Of a DNA stretch of 64,000 bases, positions 1 through 8,905 are shown one piece after another. Origin of the DNA: Anaerobranca gottschalkii DSM 13577 (lineage in GTDB: Bacteria > Bacillota > Proteinivoracia > Proteinivoracales > Proteinivoracaceae). The stretch is taken from positions 1 to 64,000 of the forward strand of contig NZ_FOIF01000003.1 of the NCBI RefSeq assembly GCF_900111575.1, read 5' to 3'. Numbering within the stretch: the first letter of the stretch is position 1; every line of letters begins with the position of its first letter. The notes under the pieces are model-generated. The model had not been told where the DNA came from. It did no database searches and worked only from the letters and a program-made list of their open reading frames with translations. Both the position numbers and the translations under genes were made by a program.

Positions 1-635
1 TTGTTGGAAGAACAGGTGCAGGAAAAACTACTATAATTAACTTACTAACAAGGTTTTATGAAATAAATGGGGGGAAAATACTAATTGATGGGCAGGATAT
101 AAAAAACTATACAAGGGAAAGTTTGCGAAAATCCTTTGGTATTGTATTACAAGATACTTACCTTTTTTCTGGAACAATTAGGGAAAATATCAGATATGGG
201 AAATTATCGGCAACAGATCATGAAGTAGAACAAGCTGCCAGACTAGCTTATGCCCATAATTTTATTAAAAAATTACCTAGAGGTTATGATACAATATTAT
301 CTGAAAGTGGGAGCAACTTAAGTAGTGGTCAAAAACAGTTAATTGCAATTGCCAGGGCAATATTAGCAGATCCGGCAATTTTAATATTAGATGAGGCCAC
401 TAGTAATATAGATACCCGGACAGAAATTTATGTACAAAGGGGAATGTGGGAACTGATGAAAAACCGTACAAGTTTTATCATAGCCCACCGGTTAAGTACC
501 ATTAGGGATGCCGACATAATTATGGTAATAGATAAAGGACAAATAGTAGAAATGGGAGATCACAATACTTTAATGGCAAAAAAAGGAGTATATTATAAGC
601 TCTATAATATTCAATTCAAAAATATTGCAATTTAA
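1..635 (+). CDS. ABC exporter ATP-binding domain, C-terminal part (partial gene)
   Basis: The reading frame is already open at base 3 and runs to TAA at 633-635, so the gene begins before the window. What is visible is a nearly complete ABC nucleotide-binding domain: Walker A GRTGAGKT at the very start, the Q-loop region [13 protein letters not shown], signature LSSGQKQ, Walker [13 protein letters not shown] and the switch histidine in IIAHRLS. The spacing and the wording 'SGTIRENI' are typical of type IV (MsbA/LmrA-like) exporters, in which a six-helix membrane domain precedes this ATPase on the same chain. The substrate cannot be told from this part; drug, lipid and peptide exporters all share it. 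Such genes often sit as heterodimer pairs, so the missing upstream sequence may hold the partner. Repeat A follows 24 bases after the stop codon. Confidence 0.93.
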   Translation, partial: VGRTGAGKTTIINLLTRFYEINGGKILIDGQDIKNYTRESLRKSFGIVLQDTYLFSGTIRENIRYGKLSATDHEVEQAARLAYAHNFIKKLPRGYDTILSESGSNLSSGQKQLIAIARAILADPAILILDEATSNIDTRTEIYVQRGMWELMKNRTSFIIAHRLSTIRDADIIMVIDKGQIVEMGDHNTLMAKKGVYYKLYNIQFKNIAI

Positions 636-659
636 AGGATGAGGGAAATAAAAGATTTT

Positions 660-934
660 TTCAGACTGAAGACAAACTATAAACAAAGTCACCGTTGGCT
701 GTGGTAATTAAACAAAGATACGATTAAGTTGAGGAGATAGATTTAAGAGCTGATTAGATAAAAGGAAAAAGGGGTGAGGAACAGGACGTTCCGAAAGCTC
801 TATTGAGCCATGGACGGCGAATTAGAGCGGTACCCTTCTTCCCTTTTAGATAGAAGCTTTAAATCTCGACGGAGACTTTGTTAGAATGTTTAATTACCAC
901 AGCCTTTAAAAAATGACTTTGTCTACAAACTGAA
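660..934. repeat. Repeat element, copy A (275 bp, terminal inverted repeats)
   Basis: This is one of two copies in the window; the other is at 46844-47116 in opposite orientation. Aligned by eye they differ by about nine substitutions and two single-base gaps. The ends are TTCAG...CTGAA. Inside lie nested inverted arms: a perfect 17-bp pair (697-713 with 888-904), an A/G-rich arm pairing with a pyrimidine-rich arm near 763-778 and 832-847, and small central hairpins (GGAAC/GTTCC and GCTCTA/TAGAGC). The whole element could fold as one long branched hairpin. No open reading frame of note is present. It could be a miniature inverted-repeat transposable element or a mobile structured RNA. This element accounts for most of the 326-base gene-free stretch after the ABC exporter gene. 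Confidence 0.85.
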
Positions 935-957
935 AGGAGCAAAAATTTGCTCCTTTT
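933..957 (+). terminator. Intrinsic terminator at the right edge of repeat A
   Basis: A perfect 11-bp stem (933-943 with 946-956) with a two-base loop is followed on the plus strand by a T-rich run. It would stop transcription arriving from the ABC exporter through repeat A, and its palindrome also lies just past the 3' end of the convergent gerC gene. Confidence 0.7.
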
Positions 958-961
958 CTCT

Positions 962-2056
962 TTATTTTATAGTACCTAATGATATAATATCTACCTTTAC
1001 AGTGATTTTAATTTCAGCATCACTAAATTGTTTATTCCAATTCTTTTTATCAAAAATATTAGGATGATATGCTTTAACATATCTACCGTATCCTACACTA
1101 TCTACTATATACTTATTTTGGAGTTTATTTATAACCTTTTCACACATTGTTTTTATTTGAAATGCTAATATTCCCTCTAATTCTTTGATAAAATCTTCAT
1201 CTAAAGATCTTTGACAGGTTAATTCGGTAATATTCCCCTTAATATTAATTTCATGGGTTATTATAATTTTATCCTCTTTTATGTCTATTTTGATTTTATT
1301 TTTACCCCCTGTACTTCTTAAGGTAAAATATTCTCCATCTTCAATTTTAGCTGTTAAAAAACCGTCACTAATGGAAGATCTTAAAATAGAGAGTGCTATA
1401 CTTTCATCATGGGTTAAAACTCCGATCATTTTATCTCCTTTGAATAAAGCAGTACTATTGATTATATACTCATCTTCTCTGTTTCCTTTTTTTACATAGG
1501 GAAGTATTGGTTCTATTCCACTAGTTAAATACTCATTATAAAATTGTCTACTAGTAGTAAAGGGGACGGTAGAGGTAAAAAAACTTTGTTCTAAAAGTTC
1601 ATAGATATATAAACTTACTAATGAGGTAAACTCTGGTTCTACGTTTAATAAATCAACAGCCCTTCCTTCTGTTACTAATATTCTAGAGGTACCTCTACAT
1701 TCTGGATCTCTAATTATAGTATCTATATGTTTAGCTATACCTTCTTTAGCTGCATCTTCCCCTAATACAAAGAGCTTTGTGTTATTAAAAGTAATTCTCC
1801 TAAAAGCTTTGTTTTGAATATTATCCTGAGCATTTCGTAAAGAATTACTTACACTGGAAATTTCAATTTTTTTTGCCTCTGCTTGGGGATCAATGGTAGG
1901 AGCTACTATGGTGACTAAGTATTGGTCATTTTCCGAAGTATCAATTCCTATTCCGAAGACTAAATACAATTGATCTATGGGACGGGCATCCCAACATGAT
2001 GTGAGAAAAAAAGTAGTGAAGATTAATAATAAAATGATGTTAAATTTTTTTGCCAT
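962..2056 (-). CDS. Germinant receptor C subunit, Ger(x)C family lipoprotein (locus 1)
   Basis: This 364-residue protein is the C subunit of a spore germinant receptor, a lipoprotein expected on the outer face of the spore inner membrane. It opens with a signal peptide ending in the lipobox LTSC (Cys about 21), followed by WDARPIDQLYLVFGIGIDTS, the usual start of mature Ger(x)C proteins. The C-terminal domain carries the family-typical NKQFSDAEIKITVKVDI stretch. Its start overlaps the end of the B-subunit gene by 17 bases, so A, B and C are read as one unit. A GAAGGGA ribosome site lies nine bases before ATG. The germinant cannot be predicted from the C subunit. Confidence 0.92.
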   Translation of the reverse strand: MAKKFNIILLLIFTTFFLTSCWDARPIDQLYLVFGIGIDTSENDQYLVTIVAPTIDPQAEAKKIEISSVSNSLRNAQDNIQNKAFRRITFNNTKLFVLGEDAAKEGIAKHIDTIIRDPECRGTSRILVTEGRAVDLLNVEPEFTSLVSLYIYELLEQSFFTSTVPFTTSRQFYNEYLTSGIEPILPYVKKGNREDEYIINSTALFKGDKMIGVLTHDESIALSILRSSISDGFLTAKIEDGEYFTLRSTGGKNKIKIDIKEDKIIITHEINIKGNITELTCQRSLDEDFIKELEGILAFQIKTMCEKVINKLQNKYIVDSVGYGRYVKAYHPNIFDKKNWNKQFSDAEIKITVKVDIISLGTIK

Positions 2057-3149
2057 TTTTATTTATCCCTTCCCCTTTAATATAAATCATTATCAATAAA
2101 ACTAGTGGGAGGACTAATCCAATAAATATATTATAGTAACTTAACTTTTCTTTAAAAAGATTTAATTCCATTACATTTCTAGGATAGAGGGTAAGAATAA
2201 AAACCACAGGAGTTAAGATATAGGCAAAAATACTATTAGTTTTAGTATTTAGCAGAGCTTGTAATTGAAGTGTAGCTAAATAAAATTGAATAATTATTGT
2301 AGTTAGAACTTTAAAAATCCAAAGGATGCTAAAGACTATTTCTATCCTCTCGATTATTAACACATCTTTTACATCTAAATAGGTTATGGTAGGATACATC
2401 AATGTTTGTAGTTCTTCAGGTCCAAAAAGGGCTGTTTGAGTTATGATTAGGAAAGTATATAGTAATGTTATAGACAAAATACATAAACTACTGGTTTTAG
2501 CTATATTTTTATTTTTATTAGCAATAAAAGGATATAGAAAGAGAGTCATCTCATACCCTGCATAGGAGAAAAAAGAAGGGATTGTTCCTTCTAAAATTTT
2601 ACTAATCCCAGCCCCACCTATAGGCATAATGTTGATAAAAGAAATTTCTGTTATAGGAATAAAGAGTAAAAGAACTAAAGGAATAATTAGAAGAAAAATA
2701 GCTTGGCAAAAGCGAGCTACAAAAGTCATGCCATCTTTAGCTATATTTACTACTGTTATTAGGGTTATTAAAATTGTGATATATATTGGGGTTCTTGGTA
2801 AGAACCAAGTAACAACCATTTCGCTTAAAGAACGTAATAAAGCTGCACTCATTAAAATAGCATAGATAAAATAGCTAAATGAAATCAAAAAACCTATGGG
2901 TTTTGAAAGTAGGTAACTGGAATATTGGAGAAAAGACAGATTTTTAAATCTGCTAGCTACAAAAATGGAGATATAGGTAAATAAGCTGACAAATATACCG
3001 GTAATTAAAACAGAAATCCAACCATCTTGCTTTGCTACTTGGCAAACAGAAGTAGCAAGGGTTAAGATACCAGTACCAATGATAAAACTAACGATTAGAA
3101 TATAGAATTGTGTAGAGGTAATTTCTCCTTCATTATACTTATTGAACAT
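2040..3149 (-). CDS. Germinant receptor B subunit, spore permease family (locus 1)
   Basis: This integral membrane protein of 369 residues belongs to the GerAB/GerKB/YndE family within the APC superfamily, and forms the membrane component thought to recognise or pass the germinant. The sequence opens with ISSTQFYILIVSF-like residues (here ITSTQFYILIVSFIIGTGIL) and has about ten hydrophobic segments spread over its length. The conserved GxPxxFFSYAGYEM-type region around residue 190 matches family members. Its ATG shares a base with the stop codon of the A-subunit gene (TAATG), which signals translational coupling. Role in nutrient-triggered germination is family knowledge; substrate is unknown. 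Confidence 0.92.
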   Translation of the reverse strand: MFNKYNEGEITSTQFYILIVSFIIGTGILTLATSVCQVAKQDGWISVLITGIFVSLFTYISIFVASRFKNLSFLQYSSYLLSKPIGFLISFSYFIYAILMSAALLRSLSEMVVTWFLPRTPIYITILITLITVVNIAKDGMTFVARFCQAIFLLIIPLVLLLFIPITEISFINIMPIGGAGISKILEGTIPSFFSYAGYEMTLFLYPFIANKNKNIAKTSSLCILSITLLYTFLIITQTALFGPEELQTLMYPTITYLDVKDVLIIERIEIVFSILWIFKVLTTIIIQFYLATLQLQALLNTKTNSIFAYILTPVVFILTLYPRNVMELNLFKEKLSYYNIFIGLVLPLVLLIMIYIKGEGINKNGKKI

Positions 3150-4681
3150 TATTTTGCCCTTCTTTTCCTTTTGGTTTTTGGTGAAGTTTGTTGATTATAA
3201 AGGGGTTTTCTTGTTACAGCATCTGTCACTAAGCTGGGATCACTAGGACTTAGTGGGAATAAATAGGGATGGCCAAAAGATGAAAGACGGCAGAGGTGTG
3301 CTAAAATCCAACACCATGCCATCACCATACCGAAGGCACCAAAGGCAGAGGCCGCCAAAATCAATGGTATCCGGATAAAACGGAGGGCATATGTAGCACT
3401 GTAGTATGGAACTATATAAGCACCAATTGCTGTAGTTGCAACTACAATTACCATTACAGAGCTTACTAAGCCTGCCTTTACCGCTGCATCCCCTAATATA
3501 ATAGCACCTACTATACCAATGGTTTGGCCTATAGAGGAAGGTAGTCTTGCACTTGCTTCTCTTAAAAACTCAATAGCTATTTCCATTAATAAAACTTCAA
3601 TTAAGGGAGGATAAGGAACTTCTGCCCTTGACTTAGCTATGGTGATGGCTAAATTTAATGGCAATACATCTTGATGAAAAGTAGTTAAAGATACGTAAAA
3701 AGCTGGTAATGTTGTGGTTACAAAAAAACCAATATAGCGAACTATCCGTAAAAAATTACCATAGAGGACCCTCTCATAATAATCATCCGGTGATTGAAAG
3801 AGTTGGGACAAAGTTACGGGAAGTAAAAGACAATTGGGAGACCCATCTACAAAAATAGCTATTTTTCCTTCTAGTAAATAAGAGCAAACTTTATCAGGTC
3901 TTTCAGTTGTTTGCATTTGGGGAAAGATGGAATAAGGATTATTTTCTAAGTATTGTTCTAAGTAAGCAGTTTCAAAAATACCATTAATTTTAATATTATT
4001 TAATCTCTCAATAGTACTATTTAAAAAATCTTTATGAACTAAATCATCTATGTACAAAACTGCTACTGTAGTTTTACTTCTTTCTCCGATAGATAACTCT
4101 TTAATTTTTAAATTAGGGTCCTTTAATTTCCTTCTAATCAAACTAGTATTAGTTCTTATATTTTCAATAAAACTATCTTTAGGTCCCCGGATTATATGTT
4201 CATTTTTTGATTCTTCAATACCTCTATCAGAGAAACCTTTGGTATTTAAAACTAAAGTACTATTGAAGGTATCTACTAATAAAATACTATCTCCAGAAAA
4301 TAGTCTTCTAGGAATATCAGAAAAAGTATCTAAGGACTCTACCTCATCAACAGGAATGTAATACTGTAATTGAGAGACAGTTTTTAATCGAGATAATGGA
4401 AAATGTATAAATTTAGTTAATAAAGGATTAATTATATCTCTATTAATAATTTCACTTTCGACAAGACCATCTACAAAAATTAAAGTTCCTTTAAGCTGTC
4501 CATCGGAAAAATTAATGTATAAATCTTTGTATTTAACATCATTACAATCAAATAGAATATTTTCTTTTAGTGTATTTAGATTAGTGACTAGATCGGCTGT
4601 TAATTTGTTTTTTTTAGAAGTTTTATTATAGAAATTTTGTGTTTTTCTGGGGGTAAACAGTTTACCTATTTTCCTAAACAA
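3149..4681 (-). CDS. Germinant receptor A subunit, GerA family (locus 1)
   Basis: This is the A subunit of the germinant receptor, about 510 residues. The N-terminal half is soluble (two alpha/beta subdomains, about residues 30-300, with VAVLYIDDLVHKDFL and KVCSYLLEGKIAIFVDGSP motifs); the C-terminal half holds several membrane helices, including FPLSPSDPSLVTDAVTRKP at the end. The start is most likely TTG at 4681, placed six bases after GGGAGGTGA; the GTG nine bases upstream lies inside that ribosome site. It is the first gene of an A-B-C operon with a candidate forespore promoter upstream. Recent structural work on GerAB-type complexes places this subunit in a ligand-gated ion channel; here that is inference from family. 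Confidence 0.92.
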   Translation of the reverse strand: MFRKIGKLFTPRKTQNFYNKTSKKNKLTADLVTNLNTLKENILFDCNDVKYKDLYINFSDGQLKGTLIFVDGLVESEIINRDIINPLLTKFIHFPLSRLKTVSQLQYYIPVDEVESLDTFSDIPRRLFSGDSILLVDTFNSTLVLNTKGFSDRGIEESKNEHIIRGPKDSFIENIRTNTSLIRRKLKDPNLKIKELSIGERSKTTVAVLYIDDLVHKDFLNSTIERLNNIKINGIFETAYLEQYLENNPYSIFPQMQTTERPDKVCSYLLEGKIAIFVDGSPNCLLLPVTLSQLFQSPDDYYERVLYGNFLRIVRYIGFFVTTTLPAFYVSLTTFHQDVLPLNLAITIAKSRAEVPYPPLIEVLLMEIAIEFLREASARLPSSIGQTIGIVGAIILGDAAVKAGLVSSVMVIVVATTAIGAYIVPYYSATYALRFIRIPLILAASAFGAFGMVMAWCWILAHLCRLSSFGHPYLFPLSPSDPSLVTDAVTRKPLYNQQTSPKTKRKRRAK

Positions 4682-4702
4682 GGATCTCACCTCCCTTAAA
4701 CT

Positions 4703-4732
4703 TATTATTTATAAAACTGGAAAAATCTATAC
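4703..4732 (-). promoter_or_regulatory. Candidate forespore (SigG/SigF-type) promoter for ger locus 1
   Basis: Read on the minus strand, GTATA (4732-4728), an 18-base spacer and AATAATA (4709-4703) match the SigG-type pattern with one mismatch in the -10. Forespore expression is what germinant receptors need. The motif is short, so this is only suggestive. Confidence 0.4.
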
Positions 4733-4734
4733 GT

Positions 4735-4764
4735 AAAAGAAAAAAGTACCTGAAGGTACCTTTT
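4735..4764 (-). terminator. Intrinsic terminator after the chemoreceptor gene
   Basis: On the minus strand AAGGTACC, a TTCA loop and GGTACTTTTTTC form a stem followed by a T run, directly downstream of the chemoreceptor stop codon. Confidence 0.75.
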
Positions 4765-4768
4765 CTCT

Positions 4769-6829
4769 TTATTCTATAATAAAACCAGCTACTAAACTTG
4801 TTAATTCGATGGATTGGGAATGAAGATCTATAGCTGCTTTTAAAACTTCATCCATTAAAGCAACTTGTTCTTCAGTACTAGAAGCTATTTGTTGATTACT
4901 AGAAGCTATCTCATGAAAGGCTATTAAAAGTTTTTCTACATTATCATTGATAATACTACTTTTTTCCTTTAGTGTATCACTTATTCTCACTATTTGATTA
5001 CTAGCCTTTTTCGTTTCCTCTGTTTTTTGGACAAAGTTAGAAAAACCTACTTTCAATTTTTCCATTAGATTTTTTTGAGCAATAACCATATTTTTGTTAG
5101 TTTCCACATCATTTTTTACTTCTTCTGTTTTATTAAATATTTCCTCAACAAAAGAAATTATTTCTTCAGAAGCAGTTCTAGATTGTTCTGCCAACTTTCT
5201 TACTTCTTCTGCAACAACGGCAAAACCTCGACCTTCTTCTCCAGCCCTTGCCGCTTCAATAGCAGCATTTAAAGCTAATAAATTTGTTTGTTGGGAAGTA
5301 CTTTGAATAAACTCAACAATCCCCTTTATTTTTCCATTTATTTCATCTAGGTTATGCATTTTAACTGTTGTCTCTTCTATTTTTAATACTAAACTTTCCA
5401 ATTGTTTTTCAGTAGCAGCCATTTCTTGCTGATAACTATTTACCATAGATACTAGTTCTAATGTTTCCTTTAAGGAAAGTTCAGCTTTTTTTTGAGTTTC
5501 TAGAGATAGATTTTTAAAATCTTCAGCTAAACTATTGATACTTTCAACCTTAACTACCATTTCTGAACTGATATCGGCATTTTTTTGTATTGATACTGAA
5601 ATTTCTTCTGTACTTTGAGTGGCAAACTTTGCTCCTTCCTCCAAATTTTTAGATTTATTTCCAACAACTAAAGAAATATCCTTAATCTTTGCTACCATGT
5701 CTTTGGTATTTTCGATTAGTCTGTTCACTGAATTAGCTAAATGACCAATTTCATCCCTGGATTTTATATGTACTTTTTTCCTTAAGTCTCCCCGGGAGTT
5801 GGCGATATCAGAGATAACATTTTTTAAAGTAGTGATAGGTCTGGTTAAATAAATGCCAAAAAGGGTAGAAGTAATTAGATTGAGAATTATTAAGAACAAT
5901 AGGATGTTTCTATATCCATTTTTAAGTCTAGTAATTGGAAGCATAATCTCCTCTAAATCTACTTGAACAATAAGTCCCCACCGGTGGTTAAAAACATTTA
6001 TATCAGTCCAAGCAGATAGAACGGGAACTTGGCGAAAATCAACGGTGAAATCATGTTCCTTTACACCTAATATGGAACGATTAGCTTGAAATGTGTTTAC
6101 TATAGTATAACCACTGTCATTGATATCAGTTAGTTTTGAGTTTGTTCTCATTCTCTTGTCATTACCAATTAAATATATATCACCACTATTTCCTAGTCCT
6201 GTTTCTTGTTTAGTTATCTCAGTAATTTGATTATGATCAAGTTCTAATATTATAACACCAACTTCCGTTGAATTTATTGGAGCTGATAAAAAGGCGGTAT
6301 AATCATCGGTTTCAGGATAAGTACTAAAATCTACAAAGGTAATTTCCCTTAGACCATATCTAATTCCATGGGATAAAACGGTAGTTTTATCTTCTAAATA
6401 ATTAATTCCTAGCTCATTTGTCCTTGTGGCGATATAAATAACTTCTCCCTTTTCATTGGCAAAGAAAATTTCTTTATATCCATACAGATTAAGAAACTCT
6501 TGAAAATATGGATCCCAAGTTTCTTTAAGGGCTTGATAAGGGAGACTATCAATTCCTTTATTATAAGCTTCATTTAGTTGAGTATAAAAGCTTTGGATCG
6601 CAGGGTTAGTTGAAAGGGTGATAAGGTCTGCCTTCCTCTCATCAAAATATTTTTCCAGCTGAATTTTTTTAGCATCCCTAATAGAAATAATGTTATTAGT
6701 TACTTCTTGAACCATAATATCTTGGGCTAAAGAAATAGTCCTTTGCCCTAAATATATTAATGGAAAAATACTGAGAATAATACATATCACTAATAGTTTT
6801 AAAAATACCGGTATAGTAAATTTTTTCAA
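4769..6829 (-). CDS. Methyl-accepting chemotaxis protein with extracytoplasmic dCache-like sensor
   Basis: This transmembrane chemoreceptor of about 686 residues signals to CheA/CheW. An N-terminal helix (about 6-27) leads to a roughly 270-residue outside domain with dCache-like features ([48 protein letters not shown]). A second helix near 310-330 precedes a HAMP domain ([11 protein letters not shown]...[13 protein letters not shown]). The cytoplasmic signalling domain has the conserved hairpin tip [20 protein letters not shown] and ends without a CheR-binding pentapeptide. The start is probably TTG at 6829, five bases after GGAGGAG; the GTG 15 bases upstream overlaps the ribosome site. The ligand is not predictable by eye. 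It is a single-gene unit. Confidence 0.93.
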   Translation of the reverse strand: MKKFTIPVFLKLLVICIILSIFPLIYLGQRTISLAQDIMVQEVTNNIISIRDAKKIQLEKYFDERKADLITLSTNPAIQSFYTQLNEAYNKGIDSLPYQALKETWDPYFQEFLNLYGYKEIFFANEKGEVIYIATRTNELGINYLEDKTTVLSHGIRYGLREITFVDFSTYPETDDYTAFLSAPINSTEVGVIILELDHNQITEITKQETGLGNSGDIYLIGNDKRMRTNSKLTDINDSGYTIVNTFQANRSILGVKEHDFTVDFRQVPVLSAWTDINVFNHRWGLIVQVDLEEIMLPITRLKNGYRNILLFLIILNLITSTLFGIYLTRPITTLKNVISDIANSRGDLRKKVHIKSRDEIGHLANSVNRLIENTKDMVAKIKDISLVVGNKSKNLEEGAKFATQSTEEISVSIQKNADISSEMVVKVESINSLAEDFKNLSLETQKKAELSLKETLELVSMVNSYQQEMAATEKQLESLVLKIEETTVKMHNLDEINGKIKGIVEFIQSTSQQTNLLALNAAIEAARAGEEGRGFAVVAEEVRKLAEQSRTASEEIISFVEEIFNKTEEVKNDVETNKNMVIAQKNLMEKLKVGFSNFVQKTEETKKASNQIVRISDTLKEKSSIINDNVEKLLIAFHEIASSNQQIASSTEEQVALMDEVLKAAIDLHSQSIELTSLVAGFIIE

Positions 6830-6992
6830 GATAACTCCTCCCACAAAAATTTTACAATGACTTTAGCCAAAGAATACCAAAAAAATTTTATAACAATGTT
6901 TTAGTAATGTAATTTTTTTGTTAAATTTTGGGCTAATTTTAAAAGATAACTGCATTGTAGAGGTTGAAATTAACTTTTTGGGAGGGATTTTT

Positions 6993-7577
6993 ATGATTTA
7001 TACTGTGAAAAAAGGAGATACATTGTATAGAATCGCTAAAAATAATGGTTTAACCCTTAAAAGGCTATTGGAATTAAATCCCGATATTAAGAATCCAAAT
7101 TTAATTTATCCAGGTCAACAAATATTTTTAAGAGGAGTAGATGGAGTAAAGGGGGAAGGTCAAGGAGTAGTGGAGTTTTATTTAAATAAAGGTTGGATAA
7201 TAAGTTCTGACTATGGAATCAGGCGGGATCCCTTTACTGGTAGTAATGCCTTTCACCGAGGCATAGATTTTGCTGGGAAGCCATTGGGAGAAGAAATTTT
7301 TACCCCTGTTGAAGGGAAAGTCATTTATTCCAGTTACTACAATGGTTGGGGAAACCTAATTGGTATAGAAGACCAAGGTGGCTATATTCACCTCTTTGCC
7401 CATCTTCAGCAAAGGTTTAAAAAAGTGGGGGAGAGGGTAAATAAAGAAGATGTTATTGGACTAAATGGCTCCACTGGAAAAAGTACAGGTCCCCATTTAC
7501 ACTATCAAATCAATACTCCCAGAGGGGGAATGATAGGAATAAATGCCCACACTGATCCTAAAATGTTTCTTATCTAA
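6993..7577 (+). CDS. LysM domain / M23 family peptidase without signal peptide
   Basis: This is a 194-residue peptidoglycan-active protein. Residues 1-46 form a LysM wall-binding module (YTVKKGDTLYRIAKNNG...NPNLIYPGQQIFL). The rest is an M23 (LytM-type) zinc endopeptidase with both metal motifs, HRGIDFAG and GPHLHYQI. ATG at 6993 is chosen because GGGAGGG lies just before it. Neither this start nor an upstream in-frame extension encodes a signal peptide, which is odd for a wall enzyme. A sporulation protein made inside the mother cell or forespore is one explanation; non-classical export is another. Upstream it faces the divergent chemoreceptor gene. Confidence 0.9.
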   Translation: MIYTVKKGDTLYRIAKNNGLTLKRLLELNPDIKNPNLIYPGQQIFLRGVDGVKGEGQGVVEFYLNKGWIISSDYGIRRDPFTGSNAFHRGIDFAGKPLGEEIFTPVEGKVIYSSYYNGWGNLIGIEDQGGYIHLFAHLQQRFKKVGERVNKEDVIGLNGSTGKSTGPHLHYQINTPRGGMIGINAHTDPKMFLI

Positions 7578-7591
7578 TTGGGGATATATTA

Positions 7592-7618
7592 TTGACGCAG
7601 CTCTGATTATGATATAAT
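7592..7618 (+). promoter_or_regulatory. SigA-type promoter for threonine aldolase gene
   Basis: TTGACG at 7592-7597 and TATAAT at 7613-7618 are separated by 15 bases. The short spacer is offset by an extended -10 (TGaTATAAT). Confidence 0.65.
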
Positions 7619-7650
7619 AGTATAAAAATTGTTAAGGAGCTGTGATTAAA

Positions 7651-8664
7651 GTGTATAGTTTTAAAAATGATTATAGTGAAGGAGCCCATCCCGCCATTTT
7701 GAAAGCTTTGATGGAAACTAATTTAGAGCAGCATGAAGGCTATGGTGAAGATAAATATAGCCAGCTAGCCAGGGAAATTATCAAGGGAAAAGTCAATAAT
7801 CCCCATGCCCAAGTCCATTTTGTTTGTGGCGGAACCCAAGCTAATTTGATAGTAATATCTGCAAGTTTAAAACCCCATCAATCGGTGATATCTGCCGAAA
7901 CTGGCCATATCAACATCCACGAAACAGGGGCTATAGAGGCCACAGGTCATAAAATCAATACTGTTAAAGGGGAAAATGGCAAATTAACGGTAGATAAAAT
8001 TAAGGAAGTAGTTGAATTACATGTAGATGAACATATGGTAAAACCTAAAATGGTGTATATCTCCAATACTACAGAGATTGGTACTCTATACAAAAAAAGG
8101 GAATTAGAAGATATTTATTCATATTGTAAAACTAATGACCTCTACTTATTTTTAGATGGAGCAAGGCTAGGCTCTGCCCTCTGTTCTAAAGAAAATGATT
8201 TAACATTAGAGGATTTAGGAAGATTAACCGATGTCTTTTACATAGGTGGCACTAAAAATGGAGCGTTAATAGGGGAAGGGATTGTAATTAACAATAGGAA
8301 ATTACAGGAAGATTTCCGCTTTTACATGAAACAACGGGGAGCTTTACTGGCTAAGGGAAGAATATTAGGAATTCAGTTTCTAGAATTATTTAAAGATGAC
8401 CTCTACTTTAAATTGGCAGAACATGCCAACATAATGGCAGAAAAATTGAAAGAAGGAATAGAAAAAAAGGGTTATGGGTTTTTAACTCCGCCGGTTTCTA
8501 ATCAAATTTTTCCCATATTACCCAATGAAGTAATAGAAAGATTGGCAAAGAAATACCATTTTTATCTATGGAGTAAAGTGGATGATAAAACTTCAGCAAT
8601 AAGATTAGTAACATCTTGGGCGACAAAGGAAGAAGGAGTAACAGCATTTTTACAGGATTTATAA
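7651..8664 (+). CDS. ltaE: Low-specificity L-threonine aldolase
   Basis: This PLP enzyme of fold type I cleaves L-threonine or allo-threonine to glycine and acetaldehyde in the cytosol. Family hallmarks are SFKNDYSEGAHPAIL at the start, HETGAIEATGHKI, the PLP-facing LFLDGARLGSAL and the Schiff-base lysine in YIGGTKNGAL (about residue 202). The length of 337 residues is normal. The start is uncertain: GTG at 7642 lies only two bases after GGAG, so GTG at 7651 (eleven bases after it) is preferred. It has its own promoter and terminator and is therefore monocistronic. Confidence 0.92.
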   Translation: MYSFKNDYSEGAHPAILKALMETNLEQHEGYGEDKYSQLAREIIKGKVNNPHAQVHFVCGGTQANLIVISASLKPHQSVISAETGHINIHETGAIEATGHKINTVKGENGKLTVDKIKEVVELHVDEHMVKPKMVYISNTTEIGTLYKKRELEDIYSYCKTNDLYLFLDGARLGSALCSKENDLTLEDLGRLTDVFYIGGTKNGALIGEGIVINNRKLQEDFRFYMKQRGALLAKGRILGIQFLELFKDDLYFKLAEHANIMAEKLKEGIEKKGYGFLTPPVSNQIFPILPNEVIERLAKKYHFYLWSKVDDKTSAIRLVTSWATKEEGVTAFLQDL

Positions 8665-8670
8665 AGGTAT

Positions 8671-8713
8671 CCCTCTATCTTACCAATACGGCTAGATAGA
8701 GGGATTTTTTTAA
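8671..8713 (+). terminator. Intrinsic terminator after threonine aldolase
   Basis: ATCCCTCTATC and GATAGAGGGAT form an 11-bp stem followed by seven T residues. Confidence 0.9.
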
Positions 8714-8816
8714 AAGTAGAGAGATTCTTTAATAAAAAGTAACAATTTCAAGGGAAATGATCATTATTAATTTATTAATTTAGATAATTTTCCTCTTTTT
8801 CTCCTCATTTAATTAT

Positions 8817-8856
8817 AGAACGTATGTTTGTTCAAAAATGGTAACTATGGAATAAT
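8817..8856 (+). promoter_or_regulatory. LexA (DinR)-type SOS box overlapping a SigA promoter
   Basis: AGAACGTATGTTTG at 8817-8830 fits the Gram-positive SOS box CGAACRNRYGTTYG/C at all but the outer bases. It overlaps the -35 hexamer TTGTTC (8828-8833); after a 17-base spacer comes the -10 AATAAT (8851-8856). The transcript would start about 40 bases before the sigma factor gene and continue into recD2. LexA binding here would block RNA polymerase directly. Confidence 0.65.
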
Positions 8857-8905
8857 AGTCTTACCTAGGAATAAACCGTTGGCTAGTCAACAAAAAGGAG
8901 AAAAT

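Noticed and set aside
660-934. Group II intron or IS200/IS605-type remnant
   Set aside because: No domain V-like hairpin is seen, and IS200/IS605 elements lack terminal inverted repeats, whereas this element has them.
5075-5306. Short plus-strand frames within the chemoreceptor gene
   Set aside because: They overlap the highly conserved signalling domain in antisense and have no ribosome site.
8828-8905. N-terminal extension of the sigma factor
   Set aside because: It lies in the promoter and LexA box; ATG at 8906 has AAGGAG and begins where sigma region 2 homology starts.
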